A DNA stretch of 64,000 nucleotides from Channallabes apus (taxonomy: Eukaryota > Chordata > Actinopteri > Siluriformes > Clariidae): NCBI GenBank assembly GCA_030522415.1, contig CM060105.1, forward strand, positions 12,797,206 to 12,861,205, read 5' to 3'. This document shows positions 1 through 10,259 of the stretch, piece after piece. The notes under the pieces are model-generated. The model was not told where the DNA came from and made no database searches. It saw only the letters and a program-made list of their open reading frames with translations. The position numbers were made by a program, and so were the translations under genes. The first letter of the stretch is position 1; every line of letters starts with the position of its first letter.

Positions 1-1696
1 TACTATTTTGTAATTTATTCTAAACTGAACAGGTAGCCAGTGCAGGGATGATAATATTGGGGTTATATGATCATATTTTCTGGATCTAGTGAGAACCCTG
101 GCAGCTGCATTTTGGATTAACTGAAGCTTGTTTATTGAGGATGCAGGACAACCACCTAGTAATGCATTACAATAGTCCAGTCTGGAGGTCATGAATGCAT
201 GAACTAGTTTTTCTGCATCAGATACGGATAAGATGTTCCTAAGTTTAGCAATATTTCGAAGATGGAAAAAGGCTGTTTTTGTGATATTTGAAATGTGATT
301 TTCAAAAGACAAGTTACTGTCTAATATTACTCCCAGATCTTTTACTGCTGAGCTGGTAATAACAGTACATCCTTCTAAGCGCAAGCTGAATTGTGAAAGC
401 TGTTGTGTGCTGGTTTTTGGGCCAATAAGTAATATCTCTGTCTTATCTGAATTTAATAAAAGAAAGTTATTGGTCATCCAATCTTTTATGTCCTGGACAC
501 ACTCAGTTAATCTAGACAACTTAGGTATTTCGTCTGGTTTGGTTGAGATATATAATTGGGTATCATCAGCATAACAATGGAAACTAATCTCATGTCTTCT
601 AATGATGTTACCCAAGGGAAGCATGTATATTGAGAACAACAGAGGTCCTAAAACTGACCCTTGTGGGACCCCATATTTCACTGGCATTATACCAGACGGT
701 CCTCCATTTAGATCTACAAAATGGTAGCGATCAGACAGGTAAGATCTAAACCATTTTAGTGCCTGTCCCTGAATGCCTATATAATTTTGTAAGCGATCTA
801 TGAGAATATTATGATCTATAGTGTCGAATGCAGCACTAAGATCGAGCAGGACTAGCAATGAGATGCAGCCTTGGTCTGAAGCTAAAAACAAGTCATTTGT
901 AATCTTAACTAGTGGAGTTTCTGTGCTATGATGGGGCCTGAAACCTGACTGAAATTCTTCAAGGATGTTGTTATCCTGCAAGAATGTGCAAATTTGAGCT
1001 GATACTACTTTTTCTAGTATTTTTGATATGAACGGGAGGTTTGAGATCGGTCTGTAATTTTTTATTTCATTCGCGTCCAAATTAGATTTTTTTAAGAAGC
1101 GGCTTAATAACTGCTAACTTGAAAGGTTTAGGGACGTGACCTAGATGTAATGAAGAATTAATAATGTTTAGGAGTGGCTCTCCAACCGTAAGCATCACTT
1201 CTTTTAAAAATCTGGTTGGGATTGGGTCTAACAGGCACGTTGTTGATTTAGCCGAGGTGATGAGTTTATACAGCTCTTCCTGTCCTATACCTGTAAAGCA
1301 GTGAAAATCTAAATGTGAAGCTATAGGCTGAACTGGATCGTGAGATACTATTAGAGGTTGAACCTCCATTATTTTCTTCCTGATATTATTGATTTTTTCA
1401 TTAAAGAAGTCCATAAAGTCTTCACTTCTAAACTGTGATGGGATACTCTCTGCGGGCATCTTAGGTTTTGTTAGGCGAGCCACTGTACTAAATAAGAACC
1501 TGGGATTGTTTTGGTTTCTTGCTATCAGTTGGTTAAGATGCTCGGTCCTAGCAGTTTTTAGAGCCTGTCTATAGCTGCACATACTGTCTTTATACACAAT
1601 TCGAAAAACTTCTAATTTAGTTTTCCTCCATTTTCGCTCGAGGTTACGGGTTGCTCTCTTTAGGGCGCGAGTACGACTGTTGTACCACGGTGCCAA
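1..1696 (-). pseudogene. LINE ORF2 reverse transcriptase, frameshifted and incomplete at window edge
   Basis: The upstream part (1082-1696, 204 codons) holds the linker and RT block 0-1, ending [13 protein letters not shown]. One extra base in the T7 run at 1087-1093 then shifts the frame. Read past that base, the minus strand stays open to base 1: [54 protein letters not shown] and the catalytic [10 protein letters not shown] (around 545-580) are all present. The protein stays open to [14 protein letters not shown] near the window edge. The catalytic aspartates are intact, so only the two homopolymer indels and the missing 3' end separate this from a coding copy. Confidence 0.88.
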
Positions 1697-1722
1697 TGTT
1701 TTATCTCTGACTTTTTTTTTTT

Positions 1723-2697
1723 TTATCTGATGGGAGCAACAGTGTCTAATGTACTGGTAAAAATAGTGCCCATGCTGCTAGTCACTTCATCTAGATCATC
1801 TGCATTTAGGGGTCTAATAAGAAATTGGGACAGATCCGGCAGATTACTTGTGAATCTGTCTTTAGTGGTGGGATTCATATTTCTAACAGATTGATAGCGT
1901 GGGGAGACACAGCTAATCTGTTCTACGGGTAGAGTATATGTCAGGAGGTGATGATCTGTGATATCATCACTTTGAGGTATGATCTCTATATTAGAGACAT
2001 CTATACCATGGGATATAATTAAATCTAGCGTATGATTAAAGCGGTGAGTTGCTCCAATTATATTTTGCTTAACCCCAAAGGAATTTAGTAAATCCATAAA
2101 TGTGAGTGCTAAAGCGTCGTTAGCATCATCTACATGAATGTTAAAGTCTCCTACTATCAATACTTTGTCAGAGTTAACCAATAGGTCTGATAGCAGATGT
2201 CCAAATTCTTTAAGAAAATCGACATATGGCCCCGGGGGTCTGTACACGGTGGCCAAGGTAAAATATAGCAAGGGTTTATTACGTATTTCATTTAGTGCAA
2301 CATTAATGATAAGCACTTCAAATGAATTAAACCTGGGCCTTATTTTCTGGGTAACAGTGAGTACATCATTGTAGATAGTGGCGACACCACCACCGCGACC
2401 AATTAGACGGGGCTCGTGCTTATAGAAATATCCTGACGGAGTAGACTCATTCAGACCAAAATATTCATTTGGTTTAAGCCAGGTTTCAGTGAGACAGAGT
2501 GCGTCAAGGCAATAATCTGAGATAATTTCATTAACAATAAGTGCTTTAGGCGCAAGGGATCTAATGTTGAGTAGTCCAAACTTTAGAGGTGGATTTTGAC
2601 TACTTATTTTGCCTTTTTCTGGTTTTATGGTTATCAGATTGTTTCGGGCAAATTTAACAAATTTATTCTTTTTTCTCAGTATTCGGGAAACAGACAC
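1723..2697 (-). CDS. LINE ORF2 N-terminal: apurinic-like endonuclease
   Basis: 324 codons of an exonuclease-endonuclease-phosphatase fold. Visible motifs in order are LLNIRSL near the start, LTETWL (catalytic Glu), GRGGGVATI, TVYRPPG, VGDFNIHVD (Asp/Asn pair) and SDDITDHHLL (terminal Asp-His). This enzyme nicks the target for target-primed reverse transcription. The frame ends at a stop in an A-rich run (T13 on the plus strand, 1712-1724), immediately after which the RT part continues in another frame. The original ORF2 was almost certainly one protein. The break may be replication slippage or a homopolymer sequencing error. Confidence 0.88.
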   Translation of the reverse strand: MSVSRILRKKNKFVKFARNNLITIKPEKGKISSQNPPLKFGLLNIRSLAPKALIVNEIISDYCLDALCLTETWLKPNEYFGLNESTPSGYFYKHEPRLIGRGGGVATIYNDVLTVTQKIRPRFNSFEVLIINVALNEIRNKPLLYFTLATVYRPPGPYVDFLKEFGHLLSDLLVNSDKVLIVGDFNIHVDDANDALALTFMDLLNSFGVKQNIIGATHRFNHTLDLIISHGIDVSNIEIIPQSDDITDHHLLTYTLPVEQISCVSPRYQSVRNMNPTTKDRFTSNLPDLSQFLIRPLNADDLDEVTSSMGTIFTSTLDTVAPIR

Positions 2698-2793
2698 AGT
2701 TTCTATAGGACAAGCTATGTGTGTGCGTCTATCACTACGGTGAGTTGTGATGTGTCTAATATGTTTGGAATCTACGGTATGACTTACCGCCAG

Positions 2794-3756
2794 TCAGATG
2801 GTTCGTAGTGTTCTGGAGATGTTGTCAGAGAGGACCGCTGCTCCAGCTCTGCTAGGGTGTAGGCCATCGGTGTGATAGAGCCTAGGACGCTCCCAGAAAA
2901 CATTCCAGTTATCAACAAAGCGTAATTTCTGTTGTTGACACCAAGATTGTAACCATTCATTAAAAGCAAATAATCTACTGAACTTCTCGATTCCTCGCTG
3001 AAATGTGGGAAGCGGTCCAGATACGATGATCATTGTCGTGGGTGATGTGCTGCGGACCTTCTCGACCAGGCTCCTGAAGTCCTTCTTTAGGATCTCCGTC
3101 TGCCTCAGCCTGGTGTCGTTCGTGCCGGCATGAAGAACCACAGCTCCAATGTTCCTCCTCAGGGCAGCAGGCACCTGTGCAGCAACATCAAGAACACGTG
3201 CACCAGGTAAACAGCGTGTGTGCACCTTACCTTTAGCCGTGGTAGCACGCACGTGACGAACGATGGAGTCTCCGATGACCAGGACGTCGTGTGCCATCTC
3301 GCGGAGAGGAGCGAAGCGGTTTTGGGTCGAGATGTCGAAGACGGGTGGTGGTGGTGGAGAGGTCCTCGCCCGGGGCTTGGCGTGCTTCTTCCGCTGCTGC
3401 TGTATCCAGGGTCCGTGATGTCCCGGCGCCGGGGTGTAGGAACACTGGGCGGGATGCGTCCTTGGTGTGTTGGACCTGGGCAGAGAAACACGCGGGGTTG
3501 AGGTTGTAGGAGAATTCTCATGCCGAGAATTTACCTGGGACAGGTGAGTGTCGGTCCGCGTCGATTCCAGCGTGGCTTTCCGCTGCTGTAACCGGGCCAG
3601 CTTCACCTGTAGCTCACGGATCAGCTTCTCCACGGCCTCCACCTCCAAATCCACCGAGTGCAGCTCCAATGTCTCCTCACCTGCACTCAGAGGCAGAATC
3701 ACAACCGACATGGTGTCTAAACACGGAAAATAATCGGTGTGAGGAAGCGAAAACAA
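2794..3756 (-). CDS. LINE ORF1: coiled coil plus SGNH/GDSL esterase-like domain
   Basis: 320 codons. Residues about 20-60 are leucine- and charge-rich (a VEKLIRELQVKLARLQQR segment), a likely coiled coil used for multimerisation. A proline-, serine- and arginine-rich linker follows, then an SGNH-hydrolase fold from about residue 155. Block I VLVIGDSIV supplies the nucleophilic Ser, block III HAGTNDTR the Gly-x-Asn-Asp, and TDGLHPS near the C terminus the Asp-x-x-His. All signature residues are present. In CR1-like LINEs such ORF1 esterases are thought to act with the retrotransposon RNP, but the substrate is unknown. The reading frame is unbroken. The endonuclease frame starts 96 bases downstream. 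Could be confused with a host lipase, but the adjacent LINE endonuclease settles the context. Confidence 0.85.
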   Translation of the reverse strand: MFSLPHTDYFPCLDTMSVVILPLSAGEETLELHSVDLEVEAVEKLIRELQVKLARLQQRKATLESTRTDTHLSQVNSRHENSPTTSTPRVSLPRSNTPRTHPAQCSYTPAPGHHGPWIQQQRKKHAKPRARTSPPPPPVFDISTQNRFAPLREMAHDVLVIGDSIVRHVRATTAKGKVHTRCLPGARVLDVAAQVPAALRRNIGAVVLHAGTNDTRLRQTEILKKDFRSLVEKVRSTSPTTMIIVSGPLPTFQRGIEKFSRLFAFNEWLQSWCQQQKLRFVDNWNVFWERPRLYHTDGLHPSRAGAAVLSDNISRTLRTI

Positions 3757-3949
3757 ACTTTACAAACAAACAAACAAACGTGATAGCCGGGCTAGCGATG
3801 CTAATGCTAATTAGCGATGCTAATGCCGGCTAAAAGCGGTGTGCTGCCAAACAATTAAAAATTAACGATATAACACGCGTTTCGAGTAAATATATTATAA
3901 GATACTTATCCGTTTTATGTACACTCTTCGTAAGGGGACGAAAAAGTTT

Positions 3950-4133
3950 AAAAGTTGGTCAGTATGGTGGAGCTCGGAAAAAAGCAGCTTCTCAGTGTCC
4001 TCGTACGGAGGAAGTGACGTCAGCCGAGTATCGTGACGTCAGATGTTCTTCAACATAATCTGCGCATGCGCGAAAAAGAAGCTCTCCCACGATGATCAAC
4101 GTCTCAAAAGTGCTTCTCAGTTTTCTTCGACAG
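3950..4133 (+). promoter_or_regulatory. Promoter-like block with two CRE sites, NRF1 site and a first-exon splice donor
   Basis: Two full CRE palindromes TGACGTCA lie at 4015-4022 and 4034-4041. An NRF1-type palindrome TGCGCATGCGCG lies at 4061-4072. The block ends in a strong donor, CAG then GTAAGTA, with the boundary after 4133. That is the layout of a TATA-less promoter with a non-coding first exon on the plus strand. It directly abuts the 5' end of the minus-strand LINE, so it may also be the LINE's own 5' leader. No downstream acceptor or coding exon could be assigned. Confidence 0.45.
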
Positions 4134-4949
4134 GTAAGTAATAGATGAAAATGCATTAATATTTTGGAATTTTATTGAATGTATTTGGTAATTGTGTTAA
4201 CCCTGAGCAATTGAGTTGTCATCACTTAATTCTGTATATTTTCTGCACATTTGGAAAGTCGAGTTGCTAATGTTTAGTCTACGCCAGGCGGCATGTTTAA
4301 AATCTCTGTGTTTTACATAAAGACGCGTTAGTCTTGAATGTGTTACTTTATCCGTGATCTATGTTTTTGTTTAATTACATTTTGTTGAGATGACATTTTG
4401 TGCAGTTATTCGGTGGATTCTTATCATATATACGCAACATTTTAAAATCTCTAAGTTTTACAATAGACATCTAAAACCCTTGAACGCGTGACTTGCCCCT
4501 TGATATGTTTTGTTTGGTATGTGTAATTTTGTATGGTTGTACAGTGATTCTTAAATGATGAAACGTGACAAAAGTTTCAACATTCACACATTGACATGAC
4601 AAAAGAAGTATACTTGACTGTTTCTGAGATATAAGAATCCATTAAGAACTGGGGGAGGTGGGTGCGGGGGACAAGATGGCACTGTTCCGAGCAGACATGC
4701 TGCGCTCTTAATCCTCAGACATTTGCATGCATGCAATACATTAAGGAAAACTACGTTTCCTTATCATTTCGTGTCAATATTTTAGGGACTAATATTAACG
4801 TTGTTTGAAAACTTGGTTATATGGTCAAAGCGAAACACCACTCCGAAGTGAGCATGGAGAAAAATAAGAATGTCGAGCCCTCACAACTATATCTTGATGC
4901 AATGCTGACAGACTGAACCAGTGACTCAGTTGATAATGTCTTTATATTT
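4134..4949. other. Gene-free stretch
   Basis: AT-rich sequence following the splice donor at 4133. I see no coding exon. A short GC-rich patch near 4645-4720 containing ACAAGATGGC resembles the start of fish non-LTR elements, but it is too short to assign. Confidence 0.5.
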
Positions 4950-6348
4950 CAGGGATTGACATTGGCACCCTCCCACCCACGAAATGCGGGTAAAATTCGG
5001 CTGTCTCACAATTTAGTCTCACTAGCCACTTTGGCGGGAAGTTTATTCTTTGGCAGAGGTGTCAAGTAACGAAGTACAAATACTTCGTTACCTTACTTAA
5101 GTAGAAATTTTGGGTATCTATGCTTTACTGGAGTAATTATTTTTCAGCCGACTTTTTACTTCTACTCTTTATATTTTTAAGCAATTATCTGTACTTTCTA
5201 CTCCTTACATTTTAAAAATAGCCTCGTTACTCTATTTTTATGATCAGAATGCACAACCCCCCCGGTCGCATGATAAGAACGCGCACAACGCACCCCCGTC
5301 GCATAATCAGAAAGCGAGACCTTAATGCTTTTGTCGCCCCTCACGGTACTTTTATGTTTTGAGTTTTGAAACCAGTACTTTTAAACTTTTACTTAAGTAA
5401 AAAGCTTGGGTTGATACTTCAACTTCTAAAGAAGTATTTTTGAACCCTAGTGTCTATACTTCTACTCAAGTAATGAATGTGAATACTTTTGACACCACTG
5501 TTCTTTGGTATGACTATATATTTTTGTGGAAGTTTTCTCTAATGGCATCCGATATAATAAATGCATTGCAACGTAATATTACGCAGAAAAAACCCACGTG
5601 AATGTAATGAGGACATTTAATACCTCTCTCTACTTGTTCACACATGCATTGCGCGTGCGCACACTTACTGTTACTTCCTGTTTGGTGTGTGTGCATCATT
5701 TCCTTAAAGGGCTATTGCTTCTCAACAGAATGAGAATGTTTGCTCCTTTCGCAGGTTATTTACTGATTATATATAAAAAAAGTAATCACTATTAAAATCT
5801 ATTTAGATTTCATGTTGAATGATAGAAAATTCATCAATTGATTGAATTACCTCACACTATAAAGAGTCAACACTACAAGATAGACCAGAGTCCATTGTCC
5901 TAACTCAGAATTCTGATATTATAACACATAATGAATAATAATACCTGATAATAGTACACAACATACTAAAATAAATAAATGTTCTGAGTTGCTGTATTTT
6001 TAATATGAGAATGAGTTCAGTTGTACTGAATCTGTTATTTTTCAATTTCATGTGGTAAGATGCTTGAATTTAAGTTAAATAAGCAGAATATACTGTTCAT
6101 GTTTGCATGCTTTTATATTGGAAGCTATCTTAACAGTACTGAATATTTGACTACTACTAGTGATACAGTGTATGCTGTCATTTATAAGTAAATCTAGATA
6201 TAACAAACATTAACGTATCATGGTGAAGAAAAAACTGCGATTTTCTGATAAGAAAATTGTGGCTAGTAAAAAGACTGAATGGCGAGTGACTCCGGAAATC
6301 CACTAGCCACATTGGCCAGTGAGCAAAAAAGTTAATGTCAAGCCTATA
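4950..6348. mobile_element. hAT-like DNA transposon relic (non-coding)
   Basis: The left edge reads CAGGGATTGACATT and the right edge TTAATGTCAAGCCT, an imperfect inverted pair with the CAGGG start typical of hAT ends. Both sides carry the related phrase CTAGCCAC(A/T)TTGGC. No transposase remains and no clean 8-bp target duplication is left, because a Tc1 element has inserted at the right edge. A 447-bp MITE is nested inside (5054-5500). Confidence 0.45.
5054..5500. mobile_element. hAT-type MITE with 8-bp target duplication
   Basis: 447 bp with ends CAGAGGTGTCAA and TTGACACCACTG. It is flanked by a perfect 8-bp direct repeat TTCTTTGG (5046-5053 and 5501-5508). The 8-bp duplication and CA...TG ends are diagnostic of hAT superfamily insertions. 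The interior is full of AAGTA/TACTT phrases that fold back on themselves. Non-coding, so mobilised in trans. Confidence 0.85.
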
Positions 6349-6350
6349 TA

Positions 6351-7417
6351 CAGGTCCTTCTCAAAAAATTAGCATATTGTGATAAAGTTCATTATTTTCT
6401 GTAATGTACTGATAAACATTAGACTTTCATATATTTTAGATTCATTACACACAACTGAAGTAGTTCAAGCCTTTTATTGTTTTAATATTGATGATTGTGA
6501 CATACAGCTGATGAAAACCCAAAATCCCTATCTCAAAAAATTAGCATATCATGAAAAGGTTCTCTAAACGAGCTATTAACTTAATCATCTGAATCAACTA
6601 ATTAACTCTAAACACCTGCAAAAGATTCCTGAGGCTTTTAAAAACTCGGCAGAAGCGCCTGACCTGTGCTACAGAGAAGCAGCACTGGACTATTGCTCAG
6701 TGGTCCAAAGTACTTTTTACGGATGGAAGCAAATTTTGCATGTCATTCGGAAATCAAGGTGCCAGAGTCTGGAGGAAGACTGGGGAGAGGGAAATGCCAA
6801 AATGCCTGAAGTTCAGTGTCAAGTACCCACAGTCAGTGATGGTCTGGGGTGTCATGTCAGCTGCTGGTGTTGGTCCACTTTGTTTTATCAAGGGCAGGGT
6901 CAATGCAGCTAGCTATCAGGAGATTTTGGAGCACTTCATGCTTCCATCTGCTGAAAAGCTTTATGGAGATGAAGATTTCATTTTTCAGCACGACCTGGCA
7001 CCTGATCACAGTGCCAAAACCACTGGTAAATGGTTTACTGACCATGGTATTACTGTGCTCAATTGGCCTGCCAACTCTCCTGACCTGAACCTCATAGAGA
7101 ATCTGTGGGATATTGTGAAGAGAAAGTTGAGAGACACATGACCCAACACTCTGGATGAGCTTAAGGCCGCTATCGAAGCATCCTGGGCCTCCATAACACC
7201 TCCGCAGTGCCACAGGCTGATTGCCTCCATGCCACGCCGCATTGACGCAGTCGTTTCTGCAAAAGGATTCCCGACCAAGTATTGAGTGCATAACTGAACA
7301 TAATTATTTGAAGGTTGATTTTTTTTTTGTATTAAAAACACTTTTCTTTTATTGGTCGGATGAAATATGCAAATTTTTTGAGATAGGGATTTTGGGTTTT
7401 CATGAGCTGTATGCCAG
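6351..7417 (+). mobile_element. Tc1-like transposon, internally deleted and missing its normal right arm
   Basis: The left terminal repeat starts right after a TA at 6349-6350 (CAGGTCCTTCTCAAAAAATT) and includes a second inner copy of the CAAAAAATTAGCATAT phrase near 6535. The transposase retains only its catalytic half. The right arm begins normally (inner phrase near 7370-7413) but is then replaced by SINE sequence, and the missing arm reappears in inverted orientation at about 7510-7603. Confidence 0.85.
6650..7285 (+). pseudogene. Tc1-like transposase, C-terminal catalytic half only
   Basis: The reading frame begins abruptly at QKRLTCATEKQHW, so the N-terminal paired-type helix-turn-helix DNA-binding half is deleted. 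The catalytic DDE residues are visible: Asp in FTDGSKF, Asp in IFQHDLAPDHSAK, Glu in NSPDLNLIENLWDIVK. A TGA at 7139-7141 interrupts the C-terminal tail, which continues in frame to SAKGFPTKY and its stop at 7285. It cannot encode a DNA-binding transposase. Confidence 0.88.
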
Positions 7418-7860
7418 AATCTTCTTCATCTTCTATACCGATTTTATCCTGTATATTTAGGGTCGCGGGGACCTGGAGCCTATCCCAGGAGACTCAGGGC
7501 ACGAAGCAGATAAACATTAGACTTTCATATATTTTAGATTCATTACACACAACTGAAGTAGTTCAAGCCTTTTATTGTTTTAATATTGATTGTGGCATAC
7601 AGTTTGCATGTTCTCCCTGTGCTTGGTGGGTTTCTTCTGGGTACTCCAGTTTCCTCCCACAGTCCAAAGACATTCAGATTAGGCTAATTGGCATTCCCAA
7701 ATTGCCAGTAGTATGTGAGTGTGTGTATGTGTGTGTGCCCTGCGATGGATTAGCACCCTGTCCAGGGTGTACCCTGTTTTGTGCCCTAAGTCTCCTGGGA
7801 TTGACTCCAGGCCTCCCGCGACCCTGAATACAGGATAAAGCTGTATAGACGATGAGTGAG
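7418..7860 (+). repeat. V-SINE (Mermaid-type) pieces in opposite orientations around an inverted Tc1 arm
   Basis: 7418-7506 is a SINE tail on the minus strand (ATCCTGTATATTTAGGGTCG, TATCCCAGGAGACT). 7510-7603 is a Tc1 terminal arm. 7604-7860 is the SINE body on the plus strand (GCATGTTCTCCC, GTTTCCTCCCACAG, GCCCTGCGATGGATT, CTGGGATTGACTCCAGG). The Tc1 piece matches the left arm at 6412-6505 in the same direction, although a right arm should be inverted. The structure needs at least one inversion or template switch. Confidence 0.75.
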
Positions 7861-8067
7861 AGTTGAATTCCCGAAATTACAAAATTTCCTTTGTAACTTT
7901 AACTGCCTAATTACAGCACAAAAATATTAATACCGAAAAGAGCGCCTCATTTGCTAAATTGTATAATCTGTAGAATGTTATGTAATTTTTGATTTACTAC
8001 ATCTGATATATCTTGTTGTTTTATAAATATAATCATGTTTTATCTGCTTGTGTCTGGTGTAGATGTA

Positions 8068-8274
8068 GGGGCAGGGGTAGCTCAGTGGTTAAGGCATTGG
8101 ACTACGGTTCGGAAGATCCCAGGTTCAAAAACCCCACAACCACCAAGTTGCCAATGTTGGGCCCTTGAGCAAGGCCCTTAACCCTCAATTGCTCAGATGT
8201 GTAATGAGATAAAAAAAAATGTAAGTCGCTCTGGATAAGAGCGTCTGCCAAATGCCTAAATGTAAATGTAAATG
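8068..8274 (+). repeat. tRNA-derived SINE with L2-type tail
   Basis: The head is a tRNA-like pol III promoter: A box TAGCTCAGTGGTTAAGG and B box GGTTCAAAAACCCC (two extra A bases). A central domain (CCAAGTTGCCAATGTTGGGC) follows, then the tail CGCTCTGGATAAGAGCGTCTGCC with AAATGTAAATG repeats. That tail is shared with L2-clade LINEs, which supply the retrotransposition machinery. Four family copies lie in this window. Confidence 0.85.
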
Positions 8275-10220
8275 ATCTGTGTGTCAGATCTGAACACACA
8301 CGTTGTCAAGGTTACACGCCTGGCCAATGTTAAGTTTACACTAAGGTAATTTACTCATTTATTTTGATTTTCAGAAATATTCTGCTCTGTTGTTATTGAT
8401 TCCTTGTGATAGTCTACTGGAAATTAGTGGGCCGTTTGTTTAAGGTGTTGCCAAAGAAAATCATCTGTGATTCCTGTTTCGTTCAGGAACTCTCACTTTT
8501 CATCTTATTTTGGGTGCAGCAAATAATGTAAAACACAGAGATTCTTATGTTTAGCCTTGTTTGTTTCATCATCAGATGAGTGAAAGTATTGTGAATGTAT
8601 TTGTAAATGGTATTTTGCAAATTAATAATGACTTCCTTTTTGTGTTTTCTACATTGCAGAACATATTTCTTATGTGGATTTTGTCAGCTGCATTATCTTT
8701 GCTACAGACCAGTTGGGAGGGAAAATTCATAGGCATTAATCTGTCTTGTTTACCCAAGTTTGTTTAAACATTGTTACATTGTGTGAAAATGTGTACCCTG
8801 AAACATGCTGAATGATTGTTGCTGATACCATTTACATTTGTACTGGTTTCTTGTACATTTTATATTCTTTATTAGATCAACAGAGTTTGCATATTTAATA
8901 ATAGTTCCAATCATTTGATAAAAATTTTTTTGAACAATGGTTATAATATTTTCAAATTCTGTATTAGAGGAGTATTTCACAATATGCAGTTTGTTATTGA
9001 AACATGTTTATTGGAAGTTTAAACTATTTTAAAAAAGAGCACTTGCTGAATTTACTTCAAAGACAGGATTTATTTGTAAAAGCAGTCTTGTTAATATTTG
9101 GTCTAATACTTGCTTTAGTTAAGATTCTGTCCAGCCTTTGTATAAACATGTAAGTTAAGAAGGCTTGAATAAGCAAAAGTTTTTAAGCAAAAATGTCATT
9201 GCACTTTACTGCTGCTTGAGCCATTTAAATATTAAGCGTTAATCTTGTTTATATATGGGCACGTTAATTCCTTTAAATGAAGCTCTTAATAAATGTGCAA
9301 TCAAGAGTTATTTTTGTCACAGTACTGTTTTGTCATATTGTAACAGTGACTCATTTTATTTATTTAAAATAATTAACATTGACTGAATAAAACAAGTAAA
9401 ATTCATTTAAAAGAGAAAATAGTTTTACTTAATTATATCAATTAATTACATCAAATCAGTAAGTAAATACTACTTAACATAATTTAAAGAGGCCATGGTA
9501 TATTTAATTATTTACTTTGCTAGTTTTACTCAACTTCCTTAAGTAAATTTTACTCATTTTCACATGTGTGTATTCGAGTTCAAAAACTTGCAAAATAAAA
9601 ATTGAGTAAATTTTACTTATTACTTTTTTCAGTGTGGCACACTTTAAAGATGTTTTAAAATATAAGTATCCATGCCTAATGTTCATTGAAAGTCATCTGC
9701 TCTGGAGGTCAACGAGAGTGTCTGGTCAAGTGTGACTTGGTGGTTCTCCCCCAACTCGGGGTGAAGCTGTAAAACTGTTCGCTTTGTTTACCGGATCGCC
9801 GATTTACACCCTTGGTTTTGAGGTTTACTTTGAGGCATCTGGTCTTAGCATGGCTCCAGGCACAGCAAACTTCCCGTCCCATGCCTTGTGAAGTTTCCTG
9901 CAACTTTGTTTTACAGACACTCCTTTATGTTCGTCGATCAGATAAGATTATCGGAATGGTGACATGCAGGCTGGGAGAGGGGCTCTGGAATGTGATCAAT
10001 TGATTGCTCTCTTTGCTCTCCTGTTCATCCCTACAGTATACTTGCCTGAAAATTATTGGAATCATTGTAGTAAGCTACATTTGCTCTTTGTAATGTCTCT
10101 GGTGACAGTTATGTGGTGCATTAAAAAGAAATTCTTACAGTTTCAGTAGGGTTGTAAGTAAACACCCGTTCTGTATCTGCATTACACAAGCGCAACAGCA
10201 ACTACAGTACTGTATATGTC

Positions 10221-10259
<39 letters not shown>

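Larger units (their letters stand above)
1..3990 (-). mobile_element. L2/CR1-like LINE, 5' part, running off the window
   Basis: Non-LTR retrotransposon read on the minus strand. In order it holds a 5' leader, ORF1 with a coiled coil and SGNH/GDSL esterase-like domain, an apurinic-type endonuclease, and a reverse transcriptase that leaves the window at base 1. Esterase domains in ORF1 are known in CR1-like LINEs, and the endonuclease and RT wording fits the L2/CR1 group of fish. The 3' end is missing, but a second partial copy at 28123-29215 supplies the family's tail. Two homopolymer frame breaks (T13 at 1712-1724 and T7 at 1087-1093) are the only interruptions seen in the endonuclease-RT region inside the window. 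The 5' boundary near 3990 is uncertain because a promoter-like block follows directly. Confidence 0.9.

Noticed and set aside
3220..3521. Plus- and minus-frame open reading frames overlapping LINE ORF1
   Set aside because: GC-rich shadows of ORF1 in other frames; only the 320-codon frame has the esterase motifs.
8068..8150. tRNA genes, suggested by A/B boxes here and at 36.95, 56.47 and 63.48 kb
   Set aside because: The tRNA-like heads are joined to SINE bodies and tails and occur as family copies. They lack a complete tRNA cloverleaf end with a clean terminator.
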